From contig NZ_LT860099.1 in the NCBI RefSeq assembly GCF_900184995.1, positions 1,579,931 to 1,643,930 on the forward strand: a stretch of DNA of 64,000 nt. Reading direction: 5' to 3'. The notes under the pieces are model-generated. The model was given only the letters and a program-made list of their open reading frames with translations. It did no database searches and was not told the DNA's origin. Origin of the DNA: Konateibacter massiliensis. Its GTDB lineage: Bacteria > Bacillota > Clostridia > Lachnospirales > Lachnospiraceae. Shown in pieces: positions 24,605-33,376 of this stretch. How positions within the stretch are numbered: position 1 is the stretch's first letter; each line of letters opens with the position of its first letter. A program made the translations under genes and the position numbers.

Positions 24605-26452
24605 ATGTGCGGTATTGCAGGTTTTTCCAATCCATATGAGCATTATTCCAATTCTTCCAATTATTATAAAGAAATACTAAACCGAATGAATCTGGTGCAG
24701 AAGCACCGGGGACCGGACGATGAGGGCATTTATCTTTCAGACACCTTTGCCCTTGCCCATGTCCGGCTGTCGATTATTGATTTGGCTGGTGGTCATCAGC
24801 CTATGACACGTACTTATTATCATGAAAATTATACCATTATATATAACGGAGAGCTTTATAATACCGAGGAGCTCCGAAACGACTTAAAATCCAAAGGGCA
24901 TGACTTTTTGACTACCTGTGATACAGAGGTTATTTTAGTCGGCTTTTTGGAATATGGACCTGATTTTGTCAAACAGCTAAACGGCATTTTTGCATTTGCA
25001 ATCAGTGATGAGAGGACCAATGAGCTATACCTGTTTCGGGATCGCTTCGGAATTAAGCCGCTTTTTTATTCCATTATTGACAACACGCTTATTTTTTCCT
25101 CGGAAATAAAGGGCATTTTTGAACATCCTTTGGCGACGCCTGAGGTGGATATCGAGGGCTTAAATGAAATATTTAGCATCGGCCCGGCAAAAACGCCCGG
25201 CAAAGGTGTTTTTAAACATATCAAAGAGGTACTTCCCGGTTATTATTGCCACTATGGCAAGGAAGGTTTTTGTATGGAGTGCTACTGGAAGCTTGAGGCA
25301 TGTGAGCACACCGATTCGTATGAGGAAACCGTTGCCAAAACTTCCTTTCTGGTTCAGGATTCCATCAAACGACAGATGGTTTCCGATATTCCAATCTGCA
25401 CCTTTTTATCAGGCGGCATCGACAGCAGCTTGGTTTCTGCCATTTGTGCAAAAGAGCTTAAGAAAAAGAATAAGCAGCTATCCACCTTTTCTTTTGATTT
25501 TGCGAACAACAGCCGCTATTTTAAATCCAATGCCTTTCAGCCTTCCGAGGATAGACCTTGGGCGGAAAAAATGGTGAAATTCTTGGATACGAAACATATT
25601 TTTCTGGAATGTGACAAGTTAAGTCTTGCAGACAGACTAACGGATTCGGTGCGGGCACACGATTTGCCTTCAATGGCAGACGTGGATTCCTCTATGCTCT
25701 ATTTTTGTTCTTTGGTAAAGGAACACAATGCAGTGACGCTGACCGGGGAATGCGCCGACGAGATATTTGGGGGATATCCGTGGTTTCATAAAAAAGAGTG
25801 CTTTGAAGCCAATACTTTCCCTTGGACGATGAATCTGGAACCGCGAAAAGCATTGCTGAGAGATGATTTTATTGAAGCCCTTCATATGGAGGATTATGTA
25901 CGTGCCACCTACGAAAAATCTGTCAGTGAAACACCAAAGCTTTACAATGAGGATAAGACAGAGACGCGCAGACGTGAAATCTCCTATTTGAATATAAGAT
26001 GGTTTATGCAGACGCTCCTCACCCGAATGGACCGCTGCAGCATGTATTCCGGCTTGGAGGCAAGAGTTCCTTTTGCCGACCACCGCCTTGCAGAGTATGT
26101 GTTTAACGTACCTTGGTCAATGAAATATCATAATGAGGTCGTAAAAAGCCTGCTGCGGGAAGCTTCCGAGGGGCTTTTGCCAAATGAAGTTCTCTATCGC
26201 AAAAAGTCGCCGTATCCGAAAACCTATGATCCCGGCTATGAAAGTCTGCTTGCCAAAAAACTGATTGAGGTTATTGAGGAGCCCTCCTCACCGATTCTGC
26301 AATTTATAGATAAGGCAAAGGTGTACTTTTTTATTAACACACCTTCTGATTACGGCTCGCCTTGGTATGGGCAGCTTATGGCTGCGCCTCAGCTCATCGC
26401 ATATATGCTGATGATCAACGACTGGCTGCTGCACTATAAAATTAAAGTGTAA
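24605..26452 (+). CDS. asnB: Asparagine synthase (glutamine-hydrolysing)
   Basis: 615 residues. It makes asparagine from aspartate, ATP and glutamine. The N-terminal class II glutaminase domain begins MCGIAGFSNP, so Cys2 is the nucleophile after Met removal, followed by HRGPDDEGIYLSD, YNGELYNTEELR and FRDRFGIKPLFY. The synthetase domain has the PP-loop LSGGIDSSL (about residue 268) and GECADEIFGGYPWF. Length is normal for the AsnB type. An AAAGGGGACATA precedes the ATG. The last codons (KIKV-stop) lie inside a duplicated intergenic repeat (26435-26608), so the C-terminal end may have been replaced by repeat sequence. Confidence 0.96.
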   Translation: MCGIAGFSNPYEHYSNSSNYYKEILNRMNLVQKHRGPDDEGIYLSDTFALAHVRLSIIDLAGGHQPMTRTYYHENYTIIYNGELYNTEELRNDLKSKGHDFLTTCDTEVILVGFLEYGPDFVKQLNGIFAFAISDERTNELYLFRDRFGIKPLFYSIIDNTLIFSSEIKGIFEHPLATPEVDIEGLNEIFSIGPAKTPGKGVFKHIKEVLPGYYCHYGKEGFCMECYWKLEACEHTDSYEETVAKTSFLVQDSIKRQMVSDIPICTFLSGGIDSSLVSAICAKELKKKNKQLSTFSFDFANNSRYFKSNAFQPSEDRPWAEKMVKFLDTKHIFLECDKLSLADRLTDSVRAHDLPSMADVDSSMLYFCSLVKEHNAVTLTGECADEIFGGYPWFHKKECFEANTFPWTMNLEPRKALLRDDFIEALHMEDYVRATYEKSVSETPKLYNEDKTETRRREISYLNIRWFMQTLLTRMDRCSMYSGLEARVPFADHRLAEYVFNVPWSMKYHNEVVKSLLREASEGLLPNEVLYRKKSPYPKTYDPGYESLLAKKLIEVIEEPSSPILQFIDKAKVYFFINTPSDYGSPWYGQLMAAPQLIAYMLMINDWLLHYKIKV

Positions 26453-26608
26453 GCTCTGCTTACACTTTGCGCCCGAGTGGGTTGCGAAGCAACTCTTTCC
26501 CCCTCCACGAGGTGCGCATAACATTTTATATCATAGAAATCTTCTATGATATAAAATTAAAGTGTGAGCCCTGCTCACACTTTGCGCCCGAGTGGGTTGC
26601 GAAGCAAA
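26435..26608. repeat. Composite hairpin repeat, two tandem copies A and B
   Basis: Two direct copies 115 bp apart: both begin TATAAAATTAAAGTGT (26435 and 26550), carry the GTGTRAGC/GCTYACAC hairpin and the core TTGCGCCCGAGTGGGTTGCG. Copy A continues with CGAGGTGCGCATAA and a perfect 16-bp stem (26523-26538 with 26542-26557) rich in A/T. Copy B is cut short where the anion permease gene ends. The left end of copy A contains the asnB stop codon. It could terminate transcription from both convergent genes. Confidence 0.8.
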
Positions 26609-26614
26609 CACATT

Positions 26615-27718
26615 CTACCTCACAATCGGTACCGCCGTCAGTAACGCCACCAAGAAAAATACATTTGTCAGCGTAAACACGCCGATATATCGTTTTGTAT
26701 CCGAATGTTGAATATTCACATAGTAGCGGTAGGAAATTAAGCTTGCCATAGAAGCAATTAAGGTCCCAAGACCTCCGATATTCAGACCTAACAGCAACTC
26801 GGAATAATTGTTTGTAAAGCCGGATAAAAGCATGGCTGACGGCACATTGCTGATAACCTGACTGGATAAAACAGCAAAAAGGATTGTATTTCCCTTTATA
26901 ATTCCCTGAATGGAGCTTCGAACAAGCTCCATATGCTGAATATTTCCAATAAAAATAAAAAAGGCGGTAAAGGTAAATAAAAGACTGTAATCCGCCTTCA
27001 TTACTAAATTTTTATCGCTTAGAAAAACTGCTGCCAGCACAATCCAAAGTAATACAGCATAATTTAATAAATGCAGCACTGCCCCGATACAAAGCAGAAA
27101 CAACACCGCATATAACAGCAGCCGCTTTTTGTCCGAGACCTTATGTATCTCCATATTTGTCTCGATTTTTTTATTATTTCTTGTAATAATCCAAATGACA
27201 ATCAATAAAAGTACATAGGAAATCACCGTAATCGGAAGCATAACCTTCACAAATTTTGCTATGGACATCTCGGAGATTGTATAAATATATAAATTCTGCG
27301 GATTTCCAATTGGTGTCAGCATACTTCCCAAATTAGCGGCAACTGTCTCAAGTACAATCAGACTAATCAGTTTGTCCCTCTTTTTGAGGTTTAGCAAGAG
27401 AAGAATCGTAAACGGAATAAATGTGATAAGCGCAACATCATTTGTAATCAGCATACTGGTGAAAAAGCACAGTGATACCATCATACTATATAACTGCCTG
27501 TCATTCTTAATAAATTTCAGCATATATCCCGCTAAAAATTCAAACATACCGATAGACTGCAAACCGCCCACAACAAGCATCAGGCAAAAAAGCAAAATCA
27601 GTACGCCAAAGTCGATATAGTCGATATATGCCGCGGACGGCTTCACAATAAACACAGATAAAGCTGCCAGCAAAATGGCAGCGGTTAATACAGGTTCTTT
27701 TTTGATAAATTCTTTCAT
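26615..27718 (-). CDS. SLC13/ArsB-type anion permease
   Basis: 367 residues with about ten membrane segments. The duplicated re-entrant motifs of the ion transporter (CitMHS/ArsB/SLC13) superfamily are present: FFTSMLITNDVALITFIPF with LGSMLTPIGNPQNLYIY in the first half and SSQVISNVPSAMLLSGFTNN in the second. These bind the anion and sodium in relatives. The protein is shorter than typical ArsB (about 430), and no arsenic gene is near, so the substrate (dicarboxylate, sulfate, arsenite or other) is open. The next gene downstream of its promoter side is a dipeptidase. Confidence 0.85.
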   Translation of the reverse strand: MKEFIKKEPVLTAAILLAALSVFIVKPSAAYIDYIDFGVLILLFCLMLVVGGLQSIGMFEFLAGYMLKFIKNDRQLYSMMVSLCFFTSMLITNDVALITFIPFTILLLLNLKKRDKLISLIVLETVAANLGSMLTPIGNPQNLYIYTISEMSIAKFVKVMLPITVISYVLLLIVIWIITRNNKKIETNMEIHKVSDKKRLLLYAVLFLLCIGAVLHLLNYAVLLWIVLAAVFLSDKNLVMKADYSLLFTFTAFFIFIGNIQHMELVRSSIQGIIKGNTILFAVLSSQVISNVPSAMLLSGFTNNYSELLLGLNIGGLGTLIASMASLISYRYYVNIQHSDTKRYIGVFTLTNVFFLVALLTAVPIVR

Positions 27719-27769
27719 TTCCTCTTATGTCCTCTAATCTATCTTTTATCCGGTGCTTTACTACCCCGC

Positions 27770-28816
27770 CTAGTACGGAAGCACCTTTCTAAAATAATCC
27801 ACAAAGTTTCTGCCAATTATCTTTTTCACCGTCTCCTCCGAATAACCCATCTGTAAAAATTTGGAACTGACTTGTATCAGCTCTCCATGATTTCGTATGC
27901 AGTCAAGCGGCTCTTCCAGTCTGTCGGTCTTTAAAACGGCACGCTCATAGGCTTCGCATAAATCCAGACCATAACCAACGTGCTCCTCCCCTGCAATCTC
28001 CATGATGTGTCTTGTGTGCTGGCACATCTTATCAATCGGGTGATTTGCGGGATCAGCACCCACAATATCTTTGTATGCATTTAAGCCGATTACACCTCCG
28101 CTTTTTGCAAGCCTTTTTATCTGCCCATCGGTAAGGTTTCGATAGCTATCATGTATATTTCTGGCATTGGAGTGAGTTGCGGCAAAGGGTTTCATCGTGC
28201 AGGCAGCCACATCCTCAAATCCGTCGTCATTTAAATGGCTTACATCAAGGAACATAGACAGCTTCTCCATCATCTGTATTGTCTCAATTCCAAGCTTAGA
28301 CAGTCCCCCTCTGATATCCTCATACTGGCTTGCCTTACAACAGCCTTCACCAAGATAATTTCGCCTGCTCCATGTCAAGCTTGCGCCCCTAATACCCATC
28401 TCGTAAAAGGCACGCAGCATGCTGCAATCGCTTGTAACAATGTCAAGCCCTTCAAAATACAAGAGAATTCCGATTTTATTGCCGTTTATTACCGCCTCTA
28501 GGTCGCTCTTATTTTTGATCAGGCAGACTTCATCTCGAAGCTCCTCTATCTCCTTAAGTAACGCACTAATTTGGTAGAGAGTAAGCTCAAGCCCTCTTGC
28601 CGGAAGCTGTTTTGTCTCAACGAAAATAGAGGAAGCAATCACATTGATACCTGCTCTTTTCAGATTTTCCAGATAATGCTTTTCTATCACATGCCTCTCT
28701 CCGTTTTGATGCCTCTGATAAATCTCAGCCGCCAAATCCAGATGAGCGTCTACCACAGGATTTTCCTGATGAAGATAATACGCCCTCTCCTCATATTCAT
28801 TCCGAAACAATGCCAT
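27770..28816 (-). CDS. Membrane dipeptidase-like peptidase (M19 family)
   Basis: 348 residues of the renal dipeptidase fold (PF01244). Motifs: PVVDAHLDLA, where the usual DGHxD metal site reads DAHLD; GLDIVTSDCSMLRAFYEMGIRGASLTW; LDVSHLNDDGFEDV; and AATHSNARNIHDSYRNLTDGQIKRLAKSGGVIGLN, which supplies the second metal histidine and substrate contacts. The enzyme hydrolyses dipeptides, including some with D-residues, with two zinc ions. It has no signal peptide, so it is cytoplasmic. Gene order places it 51 bases ahead of the permease gene on the same strand. Confidence 0.9.
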   Translation of the reverse strand: MALFRNEYEERAYYLHQENPVVDAHLDLAAEIYQRHQNGERHVIEKHYLENLKRAGINVIASSIFVETKQLPARGLELTLYQISALLKEIEELRDEVCLIKNKSDLEAVINGNKIGILLYFEGLDIVTSDCSMLRAFYEMGIRGASLTWSRRNYLGEGCCKASQYEDIRGGLSKLGIETIQMMEKLSMFLDVSHLNDDGFEDVAACTMKPFAATHSNARNIHDSYRNLTDGQIKRLAKSGGVIGLNAYKDIVGADPANHPIDKMCQHTRHIMEIAGEEHVGYGLDLCEAYERAVLKTDRLEEPLDCIRNHGELIQVSSKFLQMGYSEETVKKIIGRNFVDYFRKVLPY

Positions 28817-28924
28817 ATTTTTTTCAATCCTTCCTAGAATACCACAAAATAGTGAAAAGTGTTATACTTTTATTCTATTTTTATTCCGGTCGGCTTATGC
28901 ACTTGCTTTGAAATAGAATCTGAA

Positions 28925-28955
28925 AAGCCAAGCACCTCTTTTCGGTACTTGGCTT
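28925..28955 (-). terminator. Terminator of the second chemoreceptor gene
   Basis: AAGCCAAG (28925-28932) and CTTGGCTT (28948-28955) form an 8-bp stem with a 15-base loop; TTTTC follows on the reverse strand. It lies just past the chemoreceptor stop at 28960. Confidence 0.6.
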
Positions 28956-28959
28956 ATTT

Positions 28960-30342
28960 TTACAGCTTAAACTGCTCCATCGAAGCCGCCAGCTCATTGG
29001 TCATATTATTTTGTTCATCCATTGATTTGGATACCTGCTCCATCGTCTCCCCGATAAATGACAGACTTGAATTGATTTCCTCGGAGTAGGAAGAAGTCTT
29101 CTCCGCGGTATCTACAACAGACTCAACCGCTTTGTTAATCTCCTCCAGAGAAGAATTGATTAAATTGGTCGATCCGTTGATTTTGGTTGACAGCTTGTAG
29201 ATTAATTCCGCATCATTTTGATAATTCTCTCCGGTTTTAAGGAGCAATTCATAATCGGACATAACATCCTCATCAATATAGCTTAAAATATCCTGAGAGC
29301 TCCTTGTCAGGTTATCAAATACTTCCCTTGTCTGTGAAATCAAGGCCTCTACATTGGAGATAGCATCTGCTGACTGGTCTGCCAGCTTTCTTACCTCCTC
29401 GGCAACAACCAGGAAGCCCTTGCCATGCTCACCCGCTCTTGCCGCCTCAATCGAGGCATTCAACGAAAGCAGATTCGTCTGGGAGGCAATCTCATTAATT
29501 GTATCAGCAAAGGTTGTAATTTCCTCCACAACCTTTCCTGCCTCAATCGCCTGGAGAATTTTTTCCTGCTTCTCCTGATAGGTTGTTTTTGCATGATTCA
29601 TGGAGTCTGCAACCGTGTTCTTCATCTGGTTTGCGCGAATCTCCATCTCCTTTGCCGCTTTCAAGGAAGTGTCAACCTCCGTGAGAAGCGTATTCTTTAT
29701 CTCTACAATCTTCTCAATGTTCTCACTTGCCCGCTGTGTGGAAAATGTAAGTTCATTTGCATCCTCTGCCAGCATGGTAGATGTCGACTGAATTGCCGTA
29801 ATATTGCTCGTGGAATTCTGTGTTGCCGCCAACAGTTCAGTGCTGGAATCTTCAATTGTCACCGAAATCTCCTCCACATTTGAAAGCAGCTTTTTCATAT
29901 TGGCGTTTGCCTTGTCAAGTGAATCGCCTAATTTAGCAAGCTCATCATTTCCAATAAAATTTAATTCATAAGACAAATCTCCCTTTGCAAACTTCTCTGC
30001 GTAAATATATATTTTCTTTAATCGGTTTGAAATCAAAAGATTGAACAAGATTGTGATAATGATAACTGTGATGATAATATTTAAACCTGAGTTAATATAA
30101 ATTCCGACGCTGCCGTCAAAAACCTTCGTATCCATTCCTACCCTTTTCAGTCCGGCGAGACTCTGACTCATTGCAAAGTTAACCGCTTGACCAATCTGTG
30201 CAGTAAAAAGCTGTACCACCACAATCGCTATGATAAATTTGGTTCGAATGGAGTTCAGCCGTGAACGGGATAATTTTTTTCTAATAAAGCTCATATGATA
30301 TTCTTTTATCTTCTCCTTGGATAAATCTGAAAATTTGTCCAT
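28960..30342 (-). CDS. Methyl-accepting chemotaxis protein
   Basis: 460 residues from the ATG at 30340-30342; AAGGAGG sits 9 bases ahead and overlaps an earlier in-frame ATG, which is therefore unlikely. Two membrane segments ([20 protein letters not shown] and [18 protein letters not shown]) enclose only about 30 external residues, so there is essentially no periplasmic-type sensor domain. A HAMP-like stretch ([20 protein letters not shown]) and the signalling tip [46 protein letters not shown] follow. Sensing may be through the membrane helices or partner proteins. Its leader contains the palindromic repeat at 30367-30455. Confidence 0.92.
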   Translation of the reverse strand: MDKFSDLSKEKIKEYHMSFIRKKLSRSRLNSIRTKFIIAIVVVQLFTAQIGQAVNFAMSQSLAGLKRVGMDTKVFDGSVGIYINSGLNIIITVIIITILFNLLISNRLKKIYIYAEKFAKGDLSYELNFIGNDELAKLGDSLDKANANMKKLLSNVEEISVTIEDSSTELLAATQNSTSNITAIQSTSTMLAEDANELTFSTQRASENIEKIVEIKNTLLTEVDTSLKAAKEMEIRANQMKNTVADSMNHAKTTYQEKQEKILQAIEAGKVVEEITTFADTINEIASQTNLLSLNASIEAARAGEHGKGFLVVAEEVRKLADQSADAISNVEALISQTREVFDNLTRSSQDILSYIDEDVMSDYELLLKTGENYQNDAELIYKLSTKINGSTNLINSSLEEINKAVESVVDTAEKTSSYSEEINSSLSFIGETMEQVSKSMDEQNNMTNELAASMEQFKL

Positions 30343-30366
30343 GAATTTCATCCTCCTTGTATGTTT

Positions 30367-30455
30367 GACCAAGATGTCAAAAGGTGCTCTGCACCTCAAT
30401 CAATTTTATGATGCCGGGACCAAAAGGTATTTTGATCTTTTGATCCTTGTATCAT
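30367..30455. repeat. ATGATRCC-GGWCAAAAGGT palindromic repeat
   Basis: ATGATGCCGGGACCAAAAGG (from 30408) forms an imperfect hairpin with 30434-30455. To its left (30367-30396) a related sequence, TGACCAAGATGTCAAAAGG, adjoins a GGTGC/GCACC hairpin. A third related copy lies at 36657-36686. The position here is the 5' leader of the chemoreceptor gene. Confidence 0.6.
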
Positions 30456-30585
30456 ATTATAATATAGCTCCCAAGCCGTAGCAAGCTAGGAATTATGAAC
30501 ATTCTGTGATAATCGCACCTTGCGCCGGGTGAATTGCAAAACAGCCTCTTCCTCTTTGTAATAGATTTTCCTAAAACAATACAAA

Positions 30586-30625
30586 AGCACCGGCTATCAT
30601 TCTCACTGAAATAATAACCGGTACT
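30586..30625 (-). terminator. Terminator of the sugar ABC/ROK operon
   Basis: Reverse strand AGTACCGGTTAT (30614-30625) pairs with ATAGCCGGTGCT (30586-30597) with two mismatches, then TTTTGTATT. It follows the ROK kinase stop at 30630 by 5 bases. Confidence 0.7.
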
Positions 30626-30629
30626 CCTC

Positions 30630-31532
30630 TTATTTCTCACTATCTAAATAATGCTTTAACGCACCAATCAGGTTTGCATCATTATCATAATGGCATCTCA
30701 CAACCTTTGCCTTTGACGGCACCTTCACCGGAAATACGTCGTAAATATAGTCTACCTTTTCCTGTATCATGGAAATCAGCAAATCCTGCTTGCTGATACC
30801 TCCGCCGATGGCAAACAATTCCGGATCTAAGATTGCCTGCAAATTAAAAATCTCCTTTGCAATATCCGTTGTAAATCTGTCAAGTGCCTTTAAAATCAAT
30901 CTATCACCGGCATTTGCCATCTCAAAAATCTTTATACCGTCCATTTCCTCCGGCTCAACCTGCTTGGCACGTGCCGCCATTTGGCATAGCCTTTTGTTGC
31001 CGTTTCTCATTCCCCATATATTTTCAAGGCTCTCATAATCATTTCCAAACAGTACAAAGCTAAATTCCCCTGCTGCAAAATGCTTTCCTTTATAAATCTT
31101 TCCGTCCTTGATAATACCTCCGCCAATTCCGGTTCCAAGTAAAATCACGACCCCGTCACTGCAATCTTTCAGACTTCCGTTCCATGCCTCCGCAAGAGCT
31201 GCACAGTTGCCGTCATTTTCCACCGTGACTCTGACCTTGCATTTTTCCGTGAGCAGCTTGGCGACAGGCGTCTGCTCTATAAAGCCGAAGGAACCTCCAG
31301 TTATGGCAATTCCCTTATCACTGTCGATAACGCCTGGCTGGGAAATGGCAATTCCCTCCGCTCTGCCCTGAAAGCCCTCGTATATGCCTGCCAGTCTGCC
31401 AATATAACCATCCACTCCATTTTCATAGGAAGTCTTTATTTTTCCTTTCTCCAAAGTTTCTGCATGGCTTGTCATAAGAGCGTATTTTATCTCCGTTCCG
31501 CCAACGTCAATAACCAAATATTCCTTTTCCAT
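30630..31532 (-). CDS. ROK-family sugar kinase
   Basis: 300 residues with the actin-like ROK fold: phosphate-1 motif YLVIDVGGTEIKYALM, sugar-binding EN in VTVENDGNCAALAEAW, phosphate-2 LLGTGIGGGIIKDGKIYKG, and AIGGGISKQDLL near the C-terminus. The zinc-binding CxCGxxGCxE segment found in many ROK glucokinases and repressors is absent; the corresponding stretch reads AAGEFSFVLFGNDYESLENIWG. No HTH is present, so it is a kinase and not a repressor. It starts 4 bases after the MalG-type permease gene stops, so it probably phosphorylates the sugar imported by that transporter. Confidence 0.9.
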   Translation of the reverse strand: MEKEYLVIDVGGTEIKYALMTSHAETLEKGKIKTSYENGVDGYIGRLAGIYEGFQGRAEGIAISQPGVIDSDKGIAITGGSFGFIEQTPVAKLLTEKCKVRVTVENDGNCAALAEAWNGSLKDCSDGVVILLGTGIGGGIIKDGKIYKGKHFAAGEFSFVLFGNDYESLENIWGMRNGNKRLCQMAARAKQVEPEEMDGIKIFEMANAGDRLILKALDRFTTDIAKEIFNLQAILDPELFAIGGGISKQDLLISMIQEKVDYIYDVFPVKVPSKAKVVRCHYDNDANLIGALKHYLDSEK

Positions 31533-31536
31533 AATT

Positions 31537-32409
31537 CTACCCCTTTACTGCCCCTGCTGCTATTCCGTTTATAAACTGCTTCTGGAGTACGGCAAATATA
31601 ATGATAAGCGGCAGTGCACACAGTACACAGGCGGCAAATAATACATTCCACTGTGCCGGGTTTTCTCTGTCTCCTAAAAACTGTATCATGCCGACCGGCA
31701 AGGAGTACTGGGAGGATTTTGAGATAAATACCATCGGGAAAAAGTAATCATTCCAAATCCAAAGTCCCTGTGTGATAATCGTTGATACCGTTGCTGGCTT
31801 TAACAACGGAAATACAATCCGTGTAAATCTCGTCCAAAGACTTGCACCGTCAAGGTAAGCAGATTCTTCTATCTCAATCGGCACACTCTTCATAAAGCCC
31901 GCATAGAGAAACGTGGAAAACGGCAAACTACAAGTGATAAACATAATCATTGGTGTAAATCTTGTGTTCGGAATATTCAGGCGGCCAAACATCTGCGCCA
32001 CCGGGACAATTACCATCTGTGCCGGAATTACAAGTCCTGCAATAAAGAAGTAATATAATCCCTTACTAAACGGACGTTTGATTCTCGTAATCGGGTAAGC
32101 TGCCATTGTAGCGATGCAGACAACAATAAGAACCGACCCGCCTGTTGTCATAAAGCTGTTTAAAAACTGCATCGGATAATTCATTTGGTTAAATGCCGTG
32201 ATATAGCTGCTTAGTGTCAACTGGCTGAACAGGATAAGCGGCGATTTCATGTTTGAGGCTTCACGAAGGGAGCTTGATACCACGATGACAAGCGGTGCAA
32301 CGATAATGATACAAAATAAAATCAATATGATGTAAACTGCCAAAATACTTGGGGAGAGTTTTTCATATTTTTCTACTTCCCGGTCTGTCTTTTTTTTGAA
32401 AAATGCCAT
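31537..32409 (-). CDS. CUT1 sugar ABC transporter permease (MalG type)
   Basis: 290 residues, six membrane segments. The EAA loop reads EESAYLDGASLWTRFTRIVFPLLKPA, which contacts the ATPase, and the C-terminal region GLWIWNDYFFPMVFISKSSQYSLPVG and KQFINGIAAGAVKG is the MalG/LacG-type ending. It shares one base with the stop of the MalF-type gene. The operon has no ATP-binding subunit; in Gram-positive CUT1 systems a shared MsmK/UgpC-type ATPase encoded elsewhere usually serves several importers. Confidence 0.95.
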   Translation of the reverse strand: MAFFKKKTDREVEKYEKLSPSILAVYIILILFCIIIVAPLVIVVSSSLREASNMKSPLILFSQLTLSSYITAFNQMNYPMQFLNSFMTTGGSVLIVVCIATMAAYPITRIKRPFSKGLYYFFIAGLVIPAQMVIVPVAQMFGRLNIPNTRFTPMIMFITCSLPFSTFLYAGFMKSVPIEIEESAYLDGASLWTRFTRIVFPLLKPATVSTIITQGLWIWNDYFFPMVFISKSSQYSLPVGMIQFLGDRENPAQWNVLFAACVLCALPLIIIFAVLQKQFINGIAAGAVKG

Positions 32410-33323
32410 TATAGCTCCACCTCCCTCTTATTCATAAAAATCAGCATAAATATCGTAATTAAAATAATGACGATAAAGGATATAACCGAAAATGCACTTG
32501 CTTTTCCCATCATCTGGTCGGTAAAAGCAATTTTATATATCGTAAACATTAATGTATTTGTTGATTTGCCCGGACCTCCATTTGTCATGATAAAGGAGTA
32601 GTCAAATGCCTTTAGTCCCGCAATCACGTTCAAAATTACGTTAATCGTAATAGTCGATGAGATAAGGGGAAGCTTTACCTTTCTGATCAGCTGCCATTCA
32701 TTACAGCCATCAATCTTCCCTGCCTCCAGCAAGCTTTCATCCACAGTCTGCAAGCCCGCAAGATAAATAATCATAGTAGTACCAAAGCTCTTCCATATTT
32801 CGACAATCGCAATCGCATACAGTGCGGTTTTATAATTGCCAAGCAGATTAAGCTTTGAGCCGTCCAAGCCGACAAGATCCATAAGTGAGGAAAGCATACC
32901 TGCATCCGGCATATAGACATAGGACCAGATAAAACCAACTACAATCGCACTGAAAAGTGCCGGCAGATAGGCACATGTTCTAAAAAATGCCTTTCCTCTG
33001 ATTTTGATATTTAAAACCATCGCAACACTGATTCCTAAAAGGTTGCTTCCAATTACAATGATAATCGCATAAATCAAAGTATTTTTGATGGAATTTACCA
33101 TCGTTCCTTCTTTGAATAGGGTTACATAATTCTTAACCCCGACAAAATCGTAATTATAATTAATACCATTGAAATTCGTTATACTGTAATAAAATAATTG
33201 TAAAACCGGGTAAACCCAAAACACACAAAATAGCAACAGTGCCGGAAGGGCAAACACATACATGCGGTTCGGAAATACAAGAGAAATATTTTTACTTTTT
33301 TTCTTTCTATTCACACTTTTCAC
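32409..33323 (-). CDS. CUT1 sugar ABC transporter permease (MalF type)
   Basis: 304 residues with six membrane segments after a basic start (MKSVNRKKKSKN). The EAA loop reads ESLLEAGKIDGCNEWQLIRKVKLPLI, and MTNGGPGKSTNTLMFTIYKIAF is the MalF/UgpA-type conserved region. It pairs with the MalG-type permease encoded next. A hairpin at 33334-33360 separates it from the binding-protein gene and may protect or attenuate the message. Confidence 0.95.
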   Translation of the reverse strand: MKSVNRKKKSKNISLVFPNRMYVFALPALLLFCVFWVYPVLQLFYYSITNFNGINYNYDFVGVKNYVTLFKEGTMVNSIKNTLIYAIIIVIGSNLLGISVAMVLNIKIRGKAFFRTCAYLPALFSAIVVGFIWSYVYMPDAGMLSSLMDLVGLDGSKLNLLGNYKTALYAIAIVEIWKSFGTTMIIYLAGLQTVDESLLEAGKIDGCNEWQLIRKVKLPLISSTITINVILNVIAGLKAFDYSFIMTNGGPGKSTNTLMFTIYKIAFTDQMMGKASAFSVISFIVIILITIFMLIFMNKREVEL

Positions 33324-33333
33324 CTCTTTTTTG

Positions 33334-33360
33334 AAGGAATGGACAAATTGCCCATTCCTT
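33334..33360 (-). promoter_or_regulatory. Intercistronic hairpin between binding protein and permease genes
   Basis: AAGGAATGG (33334-33342) and CCATTCCTT (33352-33360) form a perfect 9-bp stem. No T-run follows on the reverse strand, so it looks like a message-stabilising or processing hairpin, consistent with higher binding-protein output. Confidence 0.5.
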
Positions 33361-33376
33361 CTTTACTTTCAGCATA

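Noticed and set aside
26467-26676. Small proteins ending in a CEPCSHFAPE-like peptide
   Set aside because: Such open frames arise from the GTGTGAGC-CGCCCGAG repeat and recur near 57105; they reflect the repeat, not a gene.
26615-27718. ArsB arsenite pump assignment
   Set aside because: Superfamily motifs fit, but the substrate cannot be told from sequence and the neighbours are not arsenic genes.
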